DNA of 64,000 bases from Panagrolaimus kolymaensis. Taxonomy: Eukaryota; Nematoda; Chromadorea; Rhabditida; Panagrolaimidae. The first letter of the stretch is position 1; each line of letters starts with the position of its first letter. Under the pieces are notes generated by a model that saw only the letters and a list, made by a program, of their open reading frames with translations, had not been told where the DNA came from and did no database searches. The stretch lies in the NCBI GenBank assembly GCA_028622995.1, contig JAJQJQ010000004.1, forward strand, positions 868,001 to 932,000. Direction: 5' to 3'. Position numbers and translations under genes: made by a program. Below are positions 62,029-64,000 of this stretch, in pieces.

Positions 62029-62258
62029 ATACCACAAGCATCTTCCCTTTTCCATCAAGAGGAGCTAGCTTTTTTTTTGTCGATGTTGATTTTACGGGTT
62101 TTGTGACTTTTTTCTATTTATTATTATTCCTAATTTTATTTATATTTAATTCCCAAAAGGCTTAATATGCGGAATCATATTTTAAGCCTTTAATAATTTA
62201 TTGCATCTTAATTTTCTTTTTTTGTTTTACTTGTTGTTGAGTAGATTTTCCAACAAAC

Positions 62259-62264
62259 AATAAA
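62259..62264 (+). terminator. Polyadenylation signal AATAAA
   Basis: AATAAA 231 nt after the stop of the Cys-rich gene. Confidence 0.5.
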
Positions 62265-64000
62265 TCAAATGATTGTCATACACAGCATTCACTAACCATC
62301 TCATTTACCTCAAAAATGTGTTAATCTCCTAAAGTTTCAAATATAAAAGAAAGAAAGGTCAAATGATTTAAAAATAAAGCATCCACGCAAGCAACGCAAT
62401 TGTTTGTTTTCAAATTTTACGAAAACAAAAAGCAAGGAAGTAACATTTTTGAGTAATCATCAAATTTCATTCATGATATCGCAAACCAAATAACAAAATT
62501 GTGAAAAGCAATTAGCAAAAAATGTTTCAAAAGCTGCTTTTTTAGGCTTTCTTCAAAATGATGGATTTGATTTTGATGATCGTTGAACAAAGAAAGAAAA
62601 ATTCAAAAATAGAACTGTCACCATATTTCTTCTTTTTTTTTTGCAAAAAAAAAAATTGGAGATATTCCTGTTATTCTTGTTGCTAGATTTTTTTGCAATT
62701 AACACGGAATATATATTTCAAGCAGCTTTTAAGCTATTAATTTCTCATTATTTGTTTTGCTTTAAACAAAATAAAAGGATTAAAAAACCGCATGTGAAGA
62801 TAATTTATTTTTTTTCCTTCATTTAACCCTAAAAATCTTAAGAGGCAAGCATCAACAACAATCGTGACAACAATGAAATGGAATAATAATAAGAAAATAA
62901 GAAGATAACGATGGATAGAGATTGGTTTGACGTCAGCAAAAAAAGTCAAATGCAATTGTGCCAGCCAGCTGGCAACAAAAAAAAACATGCCTTGCCCTCT
63001 TTGCTGCTGTTGTTGTGATTTAAAAAATGCTTCCTCTAATTTCTTACTTCCTCCAAGAAAAAGAAAATCAAATCCCACTTTCTCTCTTTTTTTTCCAACC
63101 ATTTGATTTGATTTTAATGGGACTTATTTTATGGTATTTTTTGTGATTAACTTAAAAAGTTGTAGTTTAAGCACCAACGATTTTATCTCATCGTTTAGCT
63201 GCTGATTTGAGTGAAAATCTCCAACCAGATTAACTATATCTTAAGTAAAATGGTTTTCTTTTGACTCATTGGCATAGGTTTATTACTCCATATTTTTAAC
63301 AAGTACTAAAAAGATACTTAAAAACTTAAAATTACCATTCAAACTTTTTGTTATCGATAATTTGGTAAAAAATAAGAAATTTAGACGTTTCTGATTCTCT
63401 TGCTAATCTCTAAAATTTATTTTCGTTCATTCATTTTTTTTTCTCAAGCACAATTTATTCTGTTGATTTATTAATGACTCTTATAAGATGTCAACTTCGT
63501 GATTGTTATCGTTAAAAAACGTGATTAGCTTAAAATCCTCTAAAGTCAAAGTCTTACTTATTTTTTTGAACTTTTATTATGCGTTCAAAAAGTCTTAAGA
63601 TCTAATCCGTATGACGTTAATCTCGCCCTCTCCTCTCATCTTTACGTCCTCCACCTTCCCCCACAAGATTAGATTACGGTAATATGCGTTCAATAATAAC
63701 AAATGTTGTTGTTATTTTTTTAAAAACCTTTCCACTCTTTTTGTGACATTTAAAAAAAAGTTAGAAAGTAATCTTTATTTTAAAAGAAAAACTTTATCAC
63801 TTCATTTACTTTTTTAACCTTTCATTTTTTCAAACAACACCTGTTGTCTGATAATGTGATGCCTTCCTCCTTCTTTCTTCATTTGCGTCAAATAATAAAA
63901 TAAAATAAGTTTGCTTGATTGAGTCACAAACATCAGCCACAAGCACACAACCATCTAATCTCACCCTTTGACATCTTTTTTCTTCTTCGTGGTTTTCCTT
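62265..64000. other. AT-rich 3' flank, no gene seen
   Basis: No spliced coding signal on either strand; the longest open frames are low-complexity. The last 300 bp contain CT-rich tracts but no recognisable element. Confidence 0.45.

Overview
This is a window of nuclear DNA from a nematode, most likely a rhabditid. It is very AT-rich, with long poly-A and poly-T runs. Its genes are split by short introns (mostly 45-60 bp) with GTAAG-like donors and TTTAG/TTTCAG acceptors. Several start codons sit 0-40 nt after an orphan acceptor, as expected for spliced-leader trans-splicing. Protein content (a PHA-4/FoxA forkhead factor, an F-box protein, nematode-style PTP and globin, extreme Cys-rich secreted protein) agrees. 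The species cannot be named from the sequence alone. All gene models below were built by hand from open frames, splice sites and exon phase; exon lengths close to whole codons in every complete model.

Layout. 0.5-4.6 kb holds three small plus-strand genes: an F-box-like protein, an orphan short protein and a secreted class-3 lipase. 6.9-23.3 kb is one large plus-strand gene of 14 exons for a 1594-residue coiled-coil protein. Its introns hold two antisense genes: a 123-residue single-pass membrane protein (intron 3) and a 380-residue globin-domain protein (intron 7). 26.3-30.0 kb carries the minus-strand pha-4/FoxA gene, whose first coding exon was not found; about 7.5 kb upstream holds no convincing gene. 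37.6-46.8 kb holds two tandem RTF1 genes. The first is full length and hosts two antisense four-pass MARVEL-like genes in its intron 8. The second has lost the region with the histone-modification domain.

46.9-50.3 kb has, on the minus strand, a tyrosine phosphatase followed 157 bp later by a small secreted protein, which is operon-like spacing. 50.7-54.8 kb is a plus-strand two-domain rhodanese (sulfurtransferase) with a transmembrane anchor and several alternative N-termini. 55.5-60.4 kb is a minus-strand run of three genes: TFIIH p62, a Pro-rich secreted protein and SBDS. 61.0-62.0 kb is a plus-strand secretory precursor whose core is a poly-cysteine array between two furin-type sites. The last 2 kb hold no recognisable gene.

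How genes relate. RTF1 (Paf1 complex, transcription elongation) and TFIIH p62 (initiation/repair) are general transcription factors; SBDS matures 60S ribosomes; PHA-4 is the foregut selector. No dedicated shared pathway is evident. The strongest unusual signals are the poly-Cys precursor, the RTF1 duplicate without its histone-modification region, the four nested antisense genes and the multi-promoter membrane rhodanese.
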